Shown: positions 26,506 to 35,342, numbered from the stretch's first letter. The stretch is 64,000 nucleotides of DNA from JACNLN01 sp964626495 (GCA_964626495.1 CAZVFT010000002.1:1-64000), one strand, 5' to 3'. Numbers and translations are program-made. The notes: generated from the sequence alone by a model not told the origin.

Positions 26506-26659
26506 TAGCCCCGTCCTTCAGGGCGGGGAATAAAATCGCAATAACAAGACAGGGCGTTCACGCCCTCTTTTATTAGGCAGGCTCCTTTGGAAATAACGCC
26601 GTGAACGGCGTCATAATATATGTTCAAATTTCTCAACCCCGCCCTGAAGGACGGGGCTA
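26506..26659. repeat. REPIN: two inverted REP hairpins
   Basis: TAGCCCCGTCCTTCAGGGCG (26506 on) and its reverse complement (to 26659) form the two arms; each arm also contains its own CCCCGTCCTTCAGGGCGGGG-like hairpin. Between them are two smaller hairpins, AGGGCGTTCACGCCCT (26551-26566) and AACGCCGTGAACGGCGTC (26595-26612). This inverted pairing is the REPIN form of REP sequences, which are moved by RAYT (TnpA-like) transposases. No such transposase is in the window. Confidence 0.85.
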
Positions 26660-26738
26660 CGAAGTAATTTACGTGTTTGTTCACTTGTTTCATGGAACAC
26701 AGCCATTCATATCTGAAGATTGGTTTTGTGGCTTTTTA

Positions 26739-27077
26739 TCACACTCCACCACTTGATTTCTGTTTAGAATATTGTTCTTCAAAGTATTCAATTCTTTCAC
26801 AGAGATAATCAACACTTCCTCTTTTCTCAAGAAACTCCGCAAAATGCCTATAACCATCACCACTTAGAATAGCTGAAACAATCGGATGGAAAAAATGCAT
26901 CGCCTGTGCTCCAATAAAATTCAGGGGACGAAATGTCTCAAGAAAAAGAAGCGCAGGAGTTGTGAGATGTCTTCTCGCAATTTCTTGACATACTCGATCA
27001 ACAATAACTTTCTGCGTCTCAGTAGGTTGTACTGAACCAACTTCATCAACAGCAAATGCGTGTTTTAACCAGCTCAA
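26739..27077 (-). CDS. Conserved small protein upstream of the GlmL-like gene
   Basis: No named family is recognised. The 112-residue product is soluble and mostly helical, with an aromatic central segment LFLETFRPLNFIGAQAMHFF (about 44-63) that may lie on a membrane surface, and a charged C-terminal helix. Its start overlaps the stop of the 144-residue gene by 4 bases (ATGA), so the two are coupled. It is read in the same direction as the GlmL-like gene 372 bp further on and may belong to the same system. That link is by position only. Confidence 0.7.
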   Translation of the reverse strand: MSWLKHAFAVDEVGSVQPTETQKVIVDRVCQEIARRHLTTPALLFLETFRPLNFIGAQAMHFFHPIVSAILSGDGYRHFAEFLEKRGSVDYLCERIEYFEEQYSKQKSSGGV

Positions 27078-27508
27078 TGTCTGTTAGATTTATTTATATA
27101 AGTTTGAATTTTAAATATGACATCATCGCGATGAGAACCAAATAAAATATGCATACCGCGAAACGCATCCAACCGTGATGATTGCTTTCTTCCAGATAGA
27201 TATCCGCCATATTTCGTGTAATTAAATCTACGGATATTTTTCCAGAGATATCGCTGTTTACGGAATAAATATTTAGCGACAATCCCTTGAGAATCGATGA
27301 TATACATACTTGGAAAGTAGAATTTGTTTAAAGAAAAAATTAGAATCATTATGGAAAAGACACTCCAGAAAAGACTTTGAAAGGATATGTAAAGTAAGAT
27401 TGATATAGCAATAATCACGAGTGTTGTAGAAATAAATGCAAATTTACGCTCAAGGGCAGGATATGCCTTCCATGAAAATTTATTATCTTGATTATCAATC
27501 CTTCTCAT
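27074..27508 (-). CDS. Two-span membrane protein with PH-like C-terminal domain
   Basis: No firm family. The 144 residues have a short polar N-terminus, two adjacent membrane segments (about 24-41 and 46-62) and a cytosolic part that reads like a small bacterial PH-type beta domain: YIIDSQGIVAKYLFRKQRYLW (strand-turn-strand, about 73-93) and SRLDAFRGMHILFG. It overlaps the 112-residue gene by 4 bases and heads the presumed cluster. The gap of 241 bp upstream is AT-rich and shows no gene. Confidence 0.7.
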   Translation of the reverse strand: MRRIDNQDNKFSWKAYPALERKFAFISTTLVIIAISILLYISFQSLFWSVFSIMILIFSLNKFYFPSMYIIDSQGIVAKYLFRKQRYLWKNIRRFNYTKYGGYLSGRKQSSRLDAFRGMHILFGSHRDDVIFKIQTYINKSNRH

Positions 27509-27749
27509 GAATGTAATGATACAACCAAAGTTGCAAAGGTCATGAATTTGTATGTATTCAATATGATGAGTCCACTCTTAATAGGTTATACAGTGAATTT
27601 TTGAAAATAATAAAGGATAAGTTGAGGTGCTTGAAATTTACAACCACCCAACTCAGCCTTGCCATATATGTGTTTAAAACCCCAATTCACGCCTAAGATT
27701 TTCAAGGAACCTCCATCAGGGGTTATACCACCATTCAATCTCTTCATTT

Positions 27750-29147
27750 CTAGATTAAACATTTCTTAACTAATGAATCTTTATCCAGAGAGATTTTATA
27801 GAAATACAATCCAGAACTAATCCCATGAGCATACCAAGTAACAGAATGAGAGCCACTAACTTCATACTCATCAAATAATGTTTCTACCAACTTGCCATTT
27901 ATATCAAAAATTGAAATATTGACTATTCCTGATTCGAATAGAGTAAAAGGAAAAGTAGTTGATATATTAAACGGGTTTGGAAAATTCTGATTTAGTATAA
28001 ATGTAAATGGGAATTGTACCCTATCTGATTCATCTACAACTGATAATTCATCTATATATTTGTAAACACCATTCATAACTGTTCCAAAATAGAGAACATC
28101 AAGGTTGTTTTCATATACGTAGATAAGATTTAAAGCACCTGAAAATTGCAATGAGTCATCAACAAGAGAGGTCCAAGTTGTACCACTATCTTCGCTTTTA
28201 TATAGTGACGGAGGGATTCCACATCTACTTCCTACTGCATATATAATTGTTGGATTATTAGAGTTAACAGCAAGTCCAAAAAAGTAAGGGTAATTTGCTG
28301 GTATAAATATAGTATTCCAGTTTGTACCACCATCAATGGTTTTTATAATTCTACCTTCCATTCCGACATATACTTCATCGGAATTCAGCGGGTTTATTGC
28401 AATGGAATAACAAGCATTATCACCTCCAACATCCAAAAAATTTTCCTGCCAGCTATTGCCGAAATCAGTAGACTTGTGGACGTATGGTTGAAAAAACCCA
28501 GATTCGCCACCTGCCCAAACAATATTGGTAGCCTGAGGATCAATTTTAACAAAGTGAGTTCCCATACCCCCGTAATGCCAGTCCCCCCAAACAATACTCC
28601 AGGTAATTCCCAAATCGGTTGACTTTGCAACTTGTGCATACCCCGTAGCAAAAATTGTATCGGGCTCATATGATAGACCATCCAAATCCAATATTTGATT
28701 GTTATATCCTGTCCCTCCACCAAATCCATTTTGTGATGGAAGCCATGTGGTTCCCCCGTCAATGGTTTTGAAAAGTGAAACGGTGTCAGACCCCATTCCA
28801 GTAGTTATAACACTCACGATAATAGAGTCTGGGTTTAGAACTAACAGTGCTTTAGTTTCAAAACTTTGAAGTCCGATTGCTGTCCAATTTGTATCCGAAA
28901 CCAAAATACTCTTCCGGTATATCCCATTATCTGACGCAGCATATAGATAATTACCATTCATTCTCAAGGATTCTATATGTTTACCCCCGAGACCAACAAA
29001 CTGAAATTGTCCAAACAAATGAGATAGCAAACACAAAACGACTATAATTCTATGAACATAGTTTTTTTTGTTTTCAATCCCTTTTGAATGGCGGCATACT
29101 CCATTTATTAGTGAAGATAGCATACGACTATTAGCGAAAATTAACAT
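27750..29147 (-). CDS. Secreted BNR/sortilin-repeat protein with type IX sorting tail
   Basis: This appears to be an exported beta-propeller protein of unknown target. A hydrophobic signal sequence lies at about residues 32-46 (RIIVVLCLLSHLFG). Several BNR/Asp-box turns follow, with the motif S/T-x-D-x-G-x-T/S-W (TIDGGTTW, STDLGITW, STDFGNSW, TIDGGTNW, SEDSGTTW). The last ~80 residues are a type IX secretion sorting domain: NQNFPNPFN, ISIFDINGKLV and SSGLYFYKISL. The first ATG (29147) and the next (29123) lie inside intergenic repeat copy C, so the true N-terminus is unsure. Confidence 0.85.
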   Translation of the reverse strand: MLIFANSRMLSSLINGVCRHSKGIENKKNYVHRIIVVLCLLSHLFGQFQFVGLGGKHIESLRMNGNYLYAASDNGIYRKSILVSDTNWTAIGLQSFETKALLVLNPDSIIVSVITTGMGSDTVSLFKTIDGGTTWLPSQNGFGGGTGYNNQILDLDGLSYEPDTIFATGYAQVAKSTDLGITWSIVWGDWHYGGMGTHFVKIDPQATNIVWAGGESGFFQPYVHKSTDFGNSWQENFLDVGGDNACYSIAINPLNSDEVYVGMEGRIIKTIDGGTNWNTIFIPANYPYFFGLAVNSNNPTIIYAVGSRCGIPPSLYKSEDSGTTWTSLVDDSLQFSGALNLIYVYENNLDVLYFGTVMNGVYKYIDELSVVDESDRVQFPFTFILNQNFPNPFNISTTFPFTLFESGIVNISIFDINGKLVETLFDEYEVSGSHSVTWYAHGISSGLYFYKISLDKDSLVKKCLI

Positions 29148-29199
29148 TAACCTGTCAGGTTTCTGACTGATTAGCAGTTTTCAGAGTTCACTCATATGA
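29117..29199. repeat. Dispersed intergenic repeat, copy C
   Basis: This shorter copy of the repeat also found at 11615-11738 and 16440-16567 reads GAAGATAGCAT, ATTAGCGAAAATTA, AACCTGTCAGGTTT, CTGACTGATTAGCAG and a final ACTCAT. Here GTCAG-GTTT-CTGAC is a perfect five-pair hairpin. It overlaps the first codons of the BNR-repeat protein frame. The rest of the gap to cdsA (to 29357) is AT-rich and empty. Confidence 0.75.
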
Positions 29200-29357
29200 T
29201 TATTTTTTAAAATTCAATAATATAATAAACGCTGAATATTATCAATTCTTTCGCCTATAATCCAATGTAAATATTTGTCAGTAATGATTTGATTAATGTA
29301 AAATGCACTTTGGTAGTGTGTCACAGGTGTCACATGTGTGGGAACTAAAAACCAATT

Positions 29358-30182
29358 CTACAAAACAAAAAGCTGGAGATAAATATAGGTCAGTGGTGCT
29401 GCAAAAAACAGGGAATCGAAACGATCAAAAACACCACCATGTCCCAATAAAAACTTCCCAGAATCTTTCACTTCCATATCTCGCTTTATCAAAGATTGCA
29501 CAAAATCACCTATTTGTCCAAATATTCCAGATATAACTGCGAAAACAATTATATCACCCCAGTCAAAGAGGTTACCTAAAAATCCGGATGTGTACATTAT
29601 TACATACGTTATTGCAGCCCCAAACACACCTGCTATACATCCCACAACGGTTTTGTTAGGACTCACTCTCTCCATCATCTTTTTCTTACCCCACTTTTTC
29701 CCTGCGAGATATGCAGCGGTATCACATATCCAGACAGATATAAAAACACCCCATGTCAGGTGGAATCCTGTCATATCGTCCCAGTTACGTAATGCAATTA
29801 ACGAACCTAAAAAGAGAGAAATGTACACAATACCAAAAATGGTGATAGAAATATTCCACGTTGGATTGGGTTTGTTACGAAAAAGTTCTATTGTCAAAAT
29901 AAATCCAACAATAAAAATATTATAAAAGATCAAGGAGTTACCCGGTGGTACTCCACCATAATACATCCAAGCAATAAGAAGCGTAATAACCCACCCAACC
30001 CACAAAAGTGGAGATGCACCTTTTTTAGCACTAATCAGGTAAAATTCACGGAGGGCAAGAAGCATCGCAAGAGTAATAAGAGCAGCAAACCAGAGACCAC
30101 CCACCCACAAAAGGAGAATAATCCCAGGAACTCCCAGAAGGATAACAACTATTCTTTTTGCGATATCACTCTTCATTGGCAT
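29358..30182 (-). CDS. cdsA: Phosphatidate cytidylyltransferase
   Basis: CdsA makes CDP-diacylglycerol from phosphatidate and CTP in the inner membrane, feeding phospholipid synthesis. The 274 residues contain about eight hydrophobic segments. The C-terminal family signature is present: SLIKRDMEVKDSGKFLLGHGG followed by FDRFDSL (about 232-260), together with DTAAYLAGKKWGKKK and RVSPNKTVVG (about 153-180). It is separated by 141 bp from the glycoside hydrolase gene upstream. Confidence 0.96.
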   Translation of the reverse strand: MPMKSDIAKRIVVILLGVPGIILLLWVGGLWFAALITLAMLLALREFYLISAKKGASPLLWVGWVITLLIAWMYYGGVPPGNSLIFYNIFIVGFILTIELFRNKPNPTWNISITIFGIVYISLFLGSLIALRNWDDMTGFHLTWGVFISVWICDTAAYLAGKKWGKKKMMERVSPNKTVVGCIAGVFGAAITYVIMYTSGFLGNLFDWGDIIVFAVISGIFGQIGDFVQSLIKRDMEVKDSGKFLLGHGGVFDRFDSLFFAAPLTYIYLQLFVL

Positions 30183-30323
30183 TAAATAATTCCTTCACAA
30201 AAGTACAATTTCCGTTTTAACTATACAATATGAAACAGTTATTTATAATACTTCCTCAGTTTGAGAAGTAATTTAATTTGTGTCTGATTACACAACCGGA
30301 CATAAGCCAGAATCTTGTAAGAG

Positions 30324-31487
30324 TTATTGGTTTATATCAGTAACAACAGGAGTAAAAAAATCGAGATTATTTTTGTGGGAATCATAGGAAAAAACCGATA
30401 TCCCAGAAAAACCTGTAACTTTTGTATATCTCACTTTATCTCGAGCATCAAAAGCATCTTGATTATAAGTGGCAATTCCCATAACAATTCCGGGTAAGTA
30501 CTTAGAGGGAATATTATCATGAATGATATCAATGTTATGGGCAAACTTCCGCAATGAGGAATCATAGTTCATCGGTACCACATAATCAACCAACCCTTCA
30601 GCGAGCCATCGGTCCCATTCCTGATAATATCGCTTTTTTGCCTCCTCAAGATCAGGCTTAACAGCTACTGACAATATGCATGATGGTTTGATAGACAATA
30701 CTAAATCACCACACCGCCTTATAAGATCAGTCACAGCATCTCTACGGTATTGGTTCCATAAGTTTCGAAAATGATCAAGTCTTGTCCCAGATAACGTTCC
30801 CTTTCCCTTTGTGAATAATTCAAGAGGATCAACACCATACTCATACTCAAAATTTTCGCATCCTATCAAGTTATAACCATATTCTATATCGCAAAATCGC
30901 ACGTAATCAAGATGGAGACCATCGCAATCATAATTTTCTAAAACTTCCTGTAAAACTGACAATAGGTATGTCTGACTTTCAGGAATCAGGGGAGACAGAT
31001 ATTTACCATCATTTCCATTATTAGGATACTCAGGATTTATTCCAGTTTTTAATTCTGATAACAGACTTTTATCTACCCATTCTGGATGTTGAATTAGAAG
31101 GTGCCTTTGTGAAATTGGGTTTTGAATTGATGACCAGATTAAATACACATTCATCCATGCGTGCACTTGAAGACCTAATTGGTGGCCCTTTTGAATCGCA
31201 TAGGAAAGTGGATCAAATAGTAGATTGCGAACTCTATTTGTTCGGGGAACTATACTACTGTTGTAAAAAGCATCTCCACGACCCCTTACCTGCACAAACA
31301 CATGGTTAAATTGATTCTTTTTTGCAAATATCAAAGCTTTGTCAATTTCTTCTTCAGAAATCATTGATGAACGAACAATCCAGATAGATCGGAAGGAAAA
31401 GTGCTGGTCATTTTCCCCAGCAATAAGTCGCAGTTGAAGTATAATAAAAAAGGCAACAAAATATGCTGCCTTATTAATCTTATCCAT
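30324..31487 (-). CDS. GHL10-family glycoside-hydrolase-like secreted protein
   Basis: The 387-residue protein starts with a signal sequence (about 7-23). It then shows the GHL10 (PF02638) TIM-barrel pattern: SIWIVRSSMISEEEIDKAL, FNHVFVQVRGRGDAFY (about 60-75), GLQVHAWMNVYL, DGLHLDYVRF (about 188-197) and VPMNYD (about 306-311). Family members are thought to act on cell wall or other glycans, but the substrate is not known. It follows rplQ by 18 bp and may be read through from the ribosomal operon. Confidence 0.9.
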   Translation of the reverse strand: MDKINKAAYFVAFFIILQLRLIAGENDQHFSFRSIWIVRSSMISEEEIDKALIFAKKNQFNHVFVQVRGRGDAFYNSSIVPRTNRVRNLLFDPLSYAIQKGHQLGLQVHAWMNVYLIWSSIQNPISQRHLLIQHPEWVDKSLLSELKTGINPEYPNNGNDGKYLSPLIPESQTYLLSVLQEVLENYDCDGLHLDYVRFCDIEYGYNLIGCENFEYEYGVDPLELFTKGKGTLSGTRLDHFRNLWNQYRRDAVTDLIRRCGDLVLSIKPSCILSVAVKPDLEEAKKRYYQEWDRWLAEGLVDYVVPMNYDSSLRKFAHNIDIIHDNIPSKYLPGIVMGIATYNQDAFDARDKVRYTKVTGFSGISVFSYDSHKNNLDFFTPVVTDINQ

Positions 31488-31505
31488 ATACGTTTTTATT
31501 CCAGC

Positions 31506-31964
31506 TTAAGATTCGACTGTTTGAGTATCCTCGACAGATTCGGCTTTAGTTGCCTTTTTCTTTGATTTTTTAGTTTTCTTGGATTCTTCGCTCTTCTTGC
31601 TTTTAACTTCAAAATCTACAAGCTCGAGTAAGGAAACAGGAGCAGAATCGTTATCACGAAAGCCCAATTTCACAATTCTGGTATACCCCCCGGGTCTGTC
31701 GGTATATTTTGGACCAATTTCTTCAAAGAGGGTCTTAACTATATTCTTCCGGGGGATTTTCCTTAATACCATTCTTCGCGAGTGAACATCCCCTTTTTTT
31801 GCCTTAGTAATTATGGGCTCGATAAATTTACGTGTCTCTTTCGCTTTTGCATCGGTTGTCACAATTCGTTTATGTTCAATCAATGACGAAGCAAGATTCG
31901 CCAGTAATGCCTTCCTGTGACTTGCTGTCCGACCGAGTTTTCTACCTCTTTTTTGATGTCGCAT
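31506..31964 (-). CDS. rplQ: Large ribosomal subunit protein bL17
   Basis: L17 has the usual opening MRHQKRGRKLGRTASHRKAL, the LIEHKRIVTTDAKAKE block and the GYTRIVKLGFR segment with LELVDF. The core ends near residue 118; the last ~34 residues are a Lys/Glu/Ser-rich tail, such as occurs in other FCB bacteria. It is the last ribosomal gene of the alpha operon, 11 bp after rpoA. Confidence 0.98.
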   Translation of the reverse strand: MRHQKRGRKLGRTASHRKALLANLASSLIEHKRIVTTDAKAKETRKFIEPIITKAKKGDVHSRRMVLRKIPRKNIVKTLFEEIGPKYTDRPGGYTRIVKLGFRDNDSAPVSLLELVDFEVKSKKSEESKKTKKSKKKATKAESVEDTQTVES

Positions 31965-31975
31965 CTGTTTCTCTT

Positions 31976-32950
31976 TTACTTATCAGATTCCAATTTATAT
32001 TTATCAACATTTATCCCAAATGTAAGTCCCATCTCAGCCAATTTTTCTACCAACTCAGAAAGAGATTTTCTACCGAAATTTTTATACTTCAACATTTCAC
32101 TTTCACTTTTTGACACTAAATCACTGATGACTTTGATCCCAGCAGCTTGAAGACAGTTGTGACTCCTCACAGAAAGTTCCATCTCCTCTATAGATTGACT
32201 GAGTATAGCCCTGATCCTGAGTACTTCATCATCCACCTTTTCTGTGATTTCAAGTACAGGTAATGCGTCAGGAATTAAAAAATGTTTAAAGTGGTCAATC
32301 AAAACCGATGCTCCATAATTAACCGAATCCATGGGTGTAGATGCACCATCAGTATTTATTTCAAGAATTAACTTCTCAAAACTATCCTTTGCGGAAGAAC
32401 CGGGCACCACATCGTAAGATACTTTTAACACGGGATTGAAAATAGAATCAATATAGATAGTCCCGATGGTTTCATCAATTCTCTGATGATTGTTAGCATC
32501 AACATACCCCTTACCCACACCAATCTGAAGTTCCATAGTAAAATTGGCATCTTTATTCATTGTTGCAACGTATTGATCCCGATTCAAGACCTCAAACTGT
32601 TCAGATGCTTCATCGATATCTTTAGCAGTAAAAGTACCCGGTCCTTTCAAAACTAATGCAACCTTATCCAGTGTTGATTCTGAGGTTTTGAACCTGATCT
32701 TTTTCAGATTAAGAATAACATCCGCCATGTCTTCTTTTACCCCATCAATAGTGGCAAATTCGTGAAGAATTCCATCAATTTTAACTGAAATAATAGCCAC
32801 GCCTGGCATACTAGTCAGAAGAACCCTTCTCAAAGCATTTCCAATGGTAATTCCATACCCCCTTTCAAGTGGTTCAAGGGTAAACAAACCATACGAGTCT
32901 GTTAACGATTTTTTATCTACCTTAAATTTAAAGACCTTATTTTTTTTCAT
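31976..32950 (-). CDS. rpoA: RNA polymerase alpha subunit
   Basis: The 324 residues carry both alpha domains. The N-terminal assembly domain includes LEPLERGYGITIGNALRRVLL (about 22-42) and GVKEDMADVILNLK. The C-terminal domain (about 245-310) contacts UP elements and activators and shows LSVRSHNCLQAAGIKVI and KNFGRKSL. It lies between rpsD and rplQ as in most bacteria. Confidence 0.98.
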   Translation of the reverse strand: MKKNKVFKFKVDKKSLTDSYGLFTLEPLERGYGITIGNALRRVLLTSMPGVAIISVKIDGILHEFATIDGVKEDMADVILNLKKIRFKTSESTLDKVALVLKGPGTFTAKDIDEASEQFEVLNRDQYVATMNKDANFTMELQIGVGKGYVDANNHQRIDETIGTIYIDSIFNPVLKVSYDVVPGSSAKDSFEKLILEINTDGASTPMDSVNYGASVLIDHFKHFLIPDALPVLEITEKVDDEVLRIRAILSQSIEEMELSVRSHNCLQAAGIKVISDLVSKSESEMLKYKNFGRKSLSELVEKLAEMGLTFGINVDKYKLESDK

Positions 32951-32971
32951 ATTATATTCACCCTTATGATT

Positions 32972-33589
32972 CTATTTTGAGTAAAGTTCAACAACTAACT
33001 GTTCTGTGAATTTTTCCTTAATTTGGTCACGCTCTGGAATCTGGAGAAAGGTTCCCGTCAAAGTTGCTTTATCCAGTTTTAACCAAGGCAAATCCAGATC
33101 TCCCTTGATCCGTTTCAGCGAATCATGAATTATTGTGAGCTTGCGACTTTTATCACGAACCTTGATCTCATCATTCGGTTTAACTATGTATGATGGAATA
33201 TTTGCCGGCTTACCGTTTACCAAAAAATGCTTATGATTTACAAGCTGCCGAGCTGAGTTACGGGTGGGTGCAAATCCCAACCGAAATACCACATTATCTA
33301 AACGTCTTTCTAATAACTGGACAAGATTAATACCAGTTTCTCCTTTCATCTTCTCTGCCTTTTTATAAAAACGTCTAAATTGTTTCTCTAACAGACCATA
33401 TGTATATTTCATTTTTTGCTTTTCCGTTAGCTGAAGTCCGTAGTTTGATGGACGCCTTCTTCGGGACTGCCCATGCTGTCCAGGACCATAATTCTTTCTT
33501 TCTAATATTCGATCAAACTTTGGATTTCCAAAAATATTTTCACCAAACCGTCGAACTATTTTTCCTCTTGTACCAGAATATTTAGCCAT
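32972..33589 (-). CDS. rpsD: Small ribosomal subunit protein uS4
   Basis: S4 nucleates 30S assembly. The 205 residues have the S4 domain (LERRLDNVVFRLGFAPTRNSARQLVNHKHFLVNG, in the middle of the protein) and the basic N-terminus with YGPGQHG. The N-terminal zinc-cysteine motif of some S4 proteins is absent. It follows rpsK by 16 bp and precedes rpoA by 21 bp. Confidence 0.98.
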   Translation of the reverse strand: MAKYSGTRGKIVRRFGENIFGNPKFDRILERKNYGPGQHGQSRRRRPSNYGLQLTEKQKMKYTYGLLEKQFRRFYKKAEKMKGETGINLVQLLERRLDNVVFRLGFAPTRNSARQLVNHKHFLVNGKPANIPSYIVKPNDEIKVRDKSRKLTIIHDSLKRIKGDLDLPWLKLDKATLTGTFLQIPERDQIKEKFTEQLVVELYSK

Positions 33590-33605
33590 TCTTTATAAAC
33601 CTCCC

Positions 33606-33998
33606 TTATACCCTTCGTCGCTTTGGGGGCCTACATCCATTGTGTGGAATTGGGGTTACATCCTTGATAGTCAAGATATCAAGACCGGCTACAGCTAAGG
33701 AACGGATAGCTGATTCTCTACCAGAACCGGGACCTTTCACCCTGATGTTCACTTGTTGAAGTCCCAAATCTATTGCTTCCTTACTGGCTTTTTCAGCTGC
33801 TTGTTGAGCAGCAAAAGGGGTACTCTTCCGTGAACCTTTGAATCCTACTGTCCCGGAACTAGCCCAAGAAATTACATTTCCATGTAAATCTGTAAGAGTG
33901 ATAATCGTGTTGTTAAAAGTTGCCTTGATATGGGCAACCCCTTCGGACTCCACTCGTGCCTTCTTTTTCTTCCTTTTCCTTTTTGTTTTTTCTGCCAT
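33606..33998 (-). CDS. rpsK: Small ribosomal subunit protein uS11
   Basis: The 130-residue product has a lysine-rich N-terminus, the [20 protein letters not shown] block, [15 protein letters not shown] and the C-terminal signature [18 protein letters not shown]. It is in the rpsM-rpsK-rpsD-rpoA-rplQ alpha operon, 24 bp after rpsM. Confidence 0.98.
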   Translation of the reverse strand: MAEKTKRKRKKKKARVESEGVAHIKATFNNTIITLTDLHGNVISWASSGTVGFKGSRKSTPFAAQQAAEKASKEAIDLGLQQVNIRVKGPGSGRESAIRSLAVAGLDILTIKDVTPIPHNGCRPPKRRRV

Positions 33999-34022
33999 AA
34001 CACCCTTCCCAGATTGTGTGAA

Positions 34023-34409
34023 TTAAGCTTTCTTACTTACAACTTTTTTCTTACCCAAACCAACGGTCCGTTTTTTCCCTTTTCGTGTTCTAGCATTGGT
34101 TTTTGTCCTCTGCCCGTGAACAGGTAACCCACGTCGATGACGCAGTCCACGGTAACAACCAATATCCAACAACCGCTTGAGGGACATAGTGTTTTCTGTC
34201 CTGAGTTCACCTTCTACCTTATTCTTACCAACCGCTTTTCGAATAGCTGCAATTTGTTTTTCGCTCAGGTCTTGAACTCGAATATTTAAATCGACTTTAA
34301 CCTCTTTTAAAATCTGTTTTGAAGTTGTATGTCCAATACCGTAAATGTATCTCAAAGCATACTCTATATTTTTATCTCGAGGTAAATCTACACCTGCAAT
34401 TCTTGCCAT
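34023..34409 (-). CDS. rpsM: Small ribosomal subunit protein uS13
   Basis: The 128 residues begin [13 protein letters not shown], carry YIYGIG and the C-terminal [19 protein letters not shown] signature followed by a basic tail. It begins 2 bp after the rpmJ stop codon, so the two are closely coupled. Confidence 0.98.
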   Translation of the reverse strand: MARIAGVDLPRDKNIEYALRYIYGIGHTTSKQILKEVKVDLNIRVQDLSEKQIAAIRKAVGKNKVEGELRTENTMSLKRLLDIGCYRGLRHRRGLPVHGQRTKTNARTRKGKKRTVGLGKKKVVSKKA

Positions 34410-34411
34410 AA

Positions 34412-34525
34412 TTAACCCTGTCTTTGCTTATGTTTAGGATTTTCACAAATCACCCGGACAACTCCCTTACGTCGGATGATTTTACATTTATTACAAATTT
34501 TTCTGACTGAAGTCTTTACTTTCAT
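34412..34525 (-). CDS. rpmJ: Large ribosomal subunit protein bL36
   Basis: This 37-residue gene starts at the ATG at 34525 and ends at the TAA at 34412-34414. The protein is [10 protein letters not shown] followed by a zinc-binding pattern: Cys11, Cys14, Cys27, His32. The segment [10 protein letters not shown] is typical, and it is the zinc-binding type of L36. It lies between map and rpsM. infA, which normally precedes rpmJ, is absent here. Confidence 0.96.
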   Translation of the reverse strand: MKVKTSVRKICNKCKIIRRKGVVRVICENPKHKQRQG

Positions 34526-34579
34526 CTCATTTTTTCCCAATTGTTGGTAATAATAACGTTTTTAATAAATAAAATATTT

Positions 34580-35338
34580 TCATTTATCTATTGTTCCATC
34601 ACTTAAAATTTTTCCACCATTATCCGACACGACAACCGTGTGTTCAAAATGAGCAGATGGTTTTCCATCACGAGTACATACTGTCCACCCATCCGATCGA
34701 GTATATACTTCTTTTCCACCTAAATTAACCATCGGTTCTATTGCCAGACACATCCCAGATTTTAATAAAATTCCCTCACCGGGATCACCATAATTGGGAA
34801 TTTGAGGGTCCTCGTGCAATTCTGTACCAATACCATGTCCCACTAATTCTCTGACTACATTGAATCCGTGACTTTCAACATACGATTGAATCACATGACC
34901 AATATCCGATAACCGATTTCCTGATTTTGCCTGTTCAATTCCAATGTATAGTGCTTTCTCAGTTACGGTCATTAATTTCATCACATCCGCATCAATCTGA
35001 CCAACGGTATATGTCCATGCACTATCCCCGTAGTAACCATCTTTTAGAACTCCACAATCAATGGCAACAATATCTCCCTCATTCAACTTCCGACGGTTTG
35101 GAATCCCATGCACAACCTCTTCATTTATTGAAATACAGATAGATTTAGGATATTCCATATATCCTTTGAATGCTGGTGTTGCTCCGCGAGAATAGATATA
35201 TTTCTCAGCAATTTTATTCAGTTTCTCTCCGGTTACCCCCGGTTTTATATTCTCACCAAGTAATGTTAACGTTTCATACACAATCTGGCTACTCTCTCGA
35301 ATCAGGTCTATTTCCCTTTTATTTCTAATGTTAACCAT
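34580..35338 (-). CDS. map: Methionine aminopeptidase, type I
   Basis: Map removes the initiator methionine from nascent proteins. From the ATG at 35338 the product has 252 residues. Metal ligands are visible in the usual order: DCGVLKDGYYGDSAWT (two Asp, about 96-110), GHGIGTELHEDPQIPNYG (His, about 168-185), IEPM (Glu) and HFEHTVVV (Glu). An in-frame start further upstream (35392) would overlap secY and add residues foreign to the family, so I reject it. It begins 4 bp after the secY stop. Confidence 0.96.
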   Translation of the reverse strand: MVNIRNKREIDLIRESSQIVYETLTLLGENIKPGVTGEKLNKIAEKYIYSRGATPAFKGYMEYPKSICISINEEVVHGIPNRRKLNEGDIVAIDCGVLKDGYYGDSAWTYTVGQIDADVMKLMTVTEKALYIGIEQAKSGNRLSDIGHVIQSYVESHGFNVVRELVGHGIGTELHEDPQIPNYGDPGEGILLKSGMCLAIEPMVNLGGKEVYTRSDGWTVCTRDGKPSAHFEHTVVVSDNGGKILSDGTIDK

Positions 35339-35342
35339 AATA

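Larger units (their letters stand above)
26368..26738. other. 371-bp gap with tandem repeats and a REPIN, no gene
   Basis: A minus-strand frame spans most of this gap, but it is written by a tandem 21-bp repeat and two inverted REP hairpins, so I regard it as non-coding. The gap separates the 112-residue gene from the GlmL-like ATPase gene within one presumed transcript. No promoter of standard form stands out. Confidence 0.7.

Noticed and set aside
26397..26693. Open frame of 98 codons on the minus strand
   Set aside because: It is made up of the REPIN arms and the 21-bp tandem repeat, so the open frame follows from the repeats rather than a gene.
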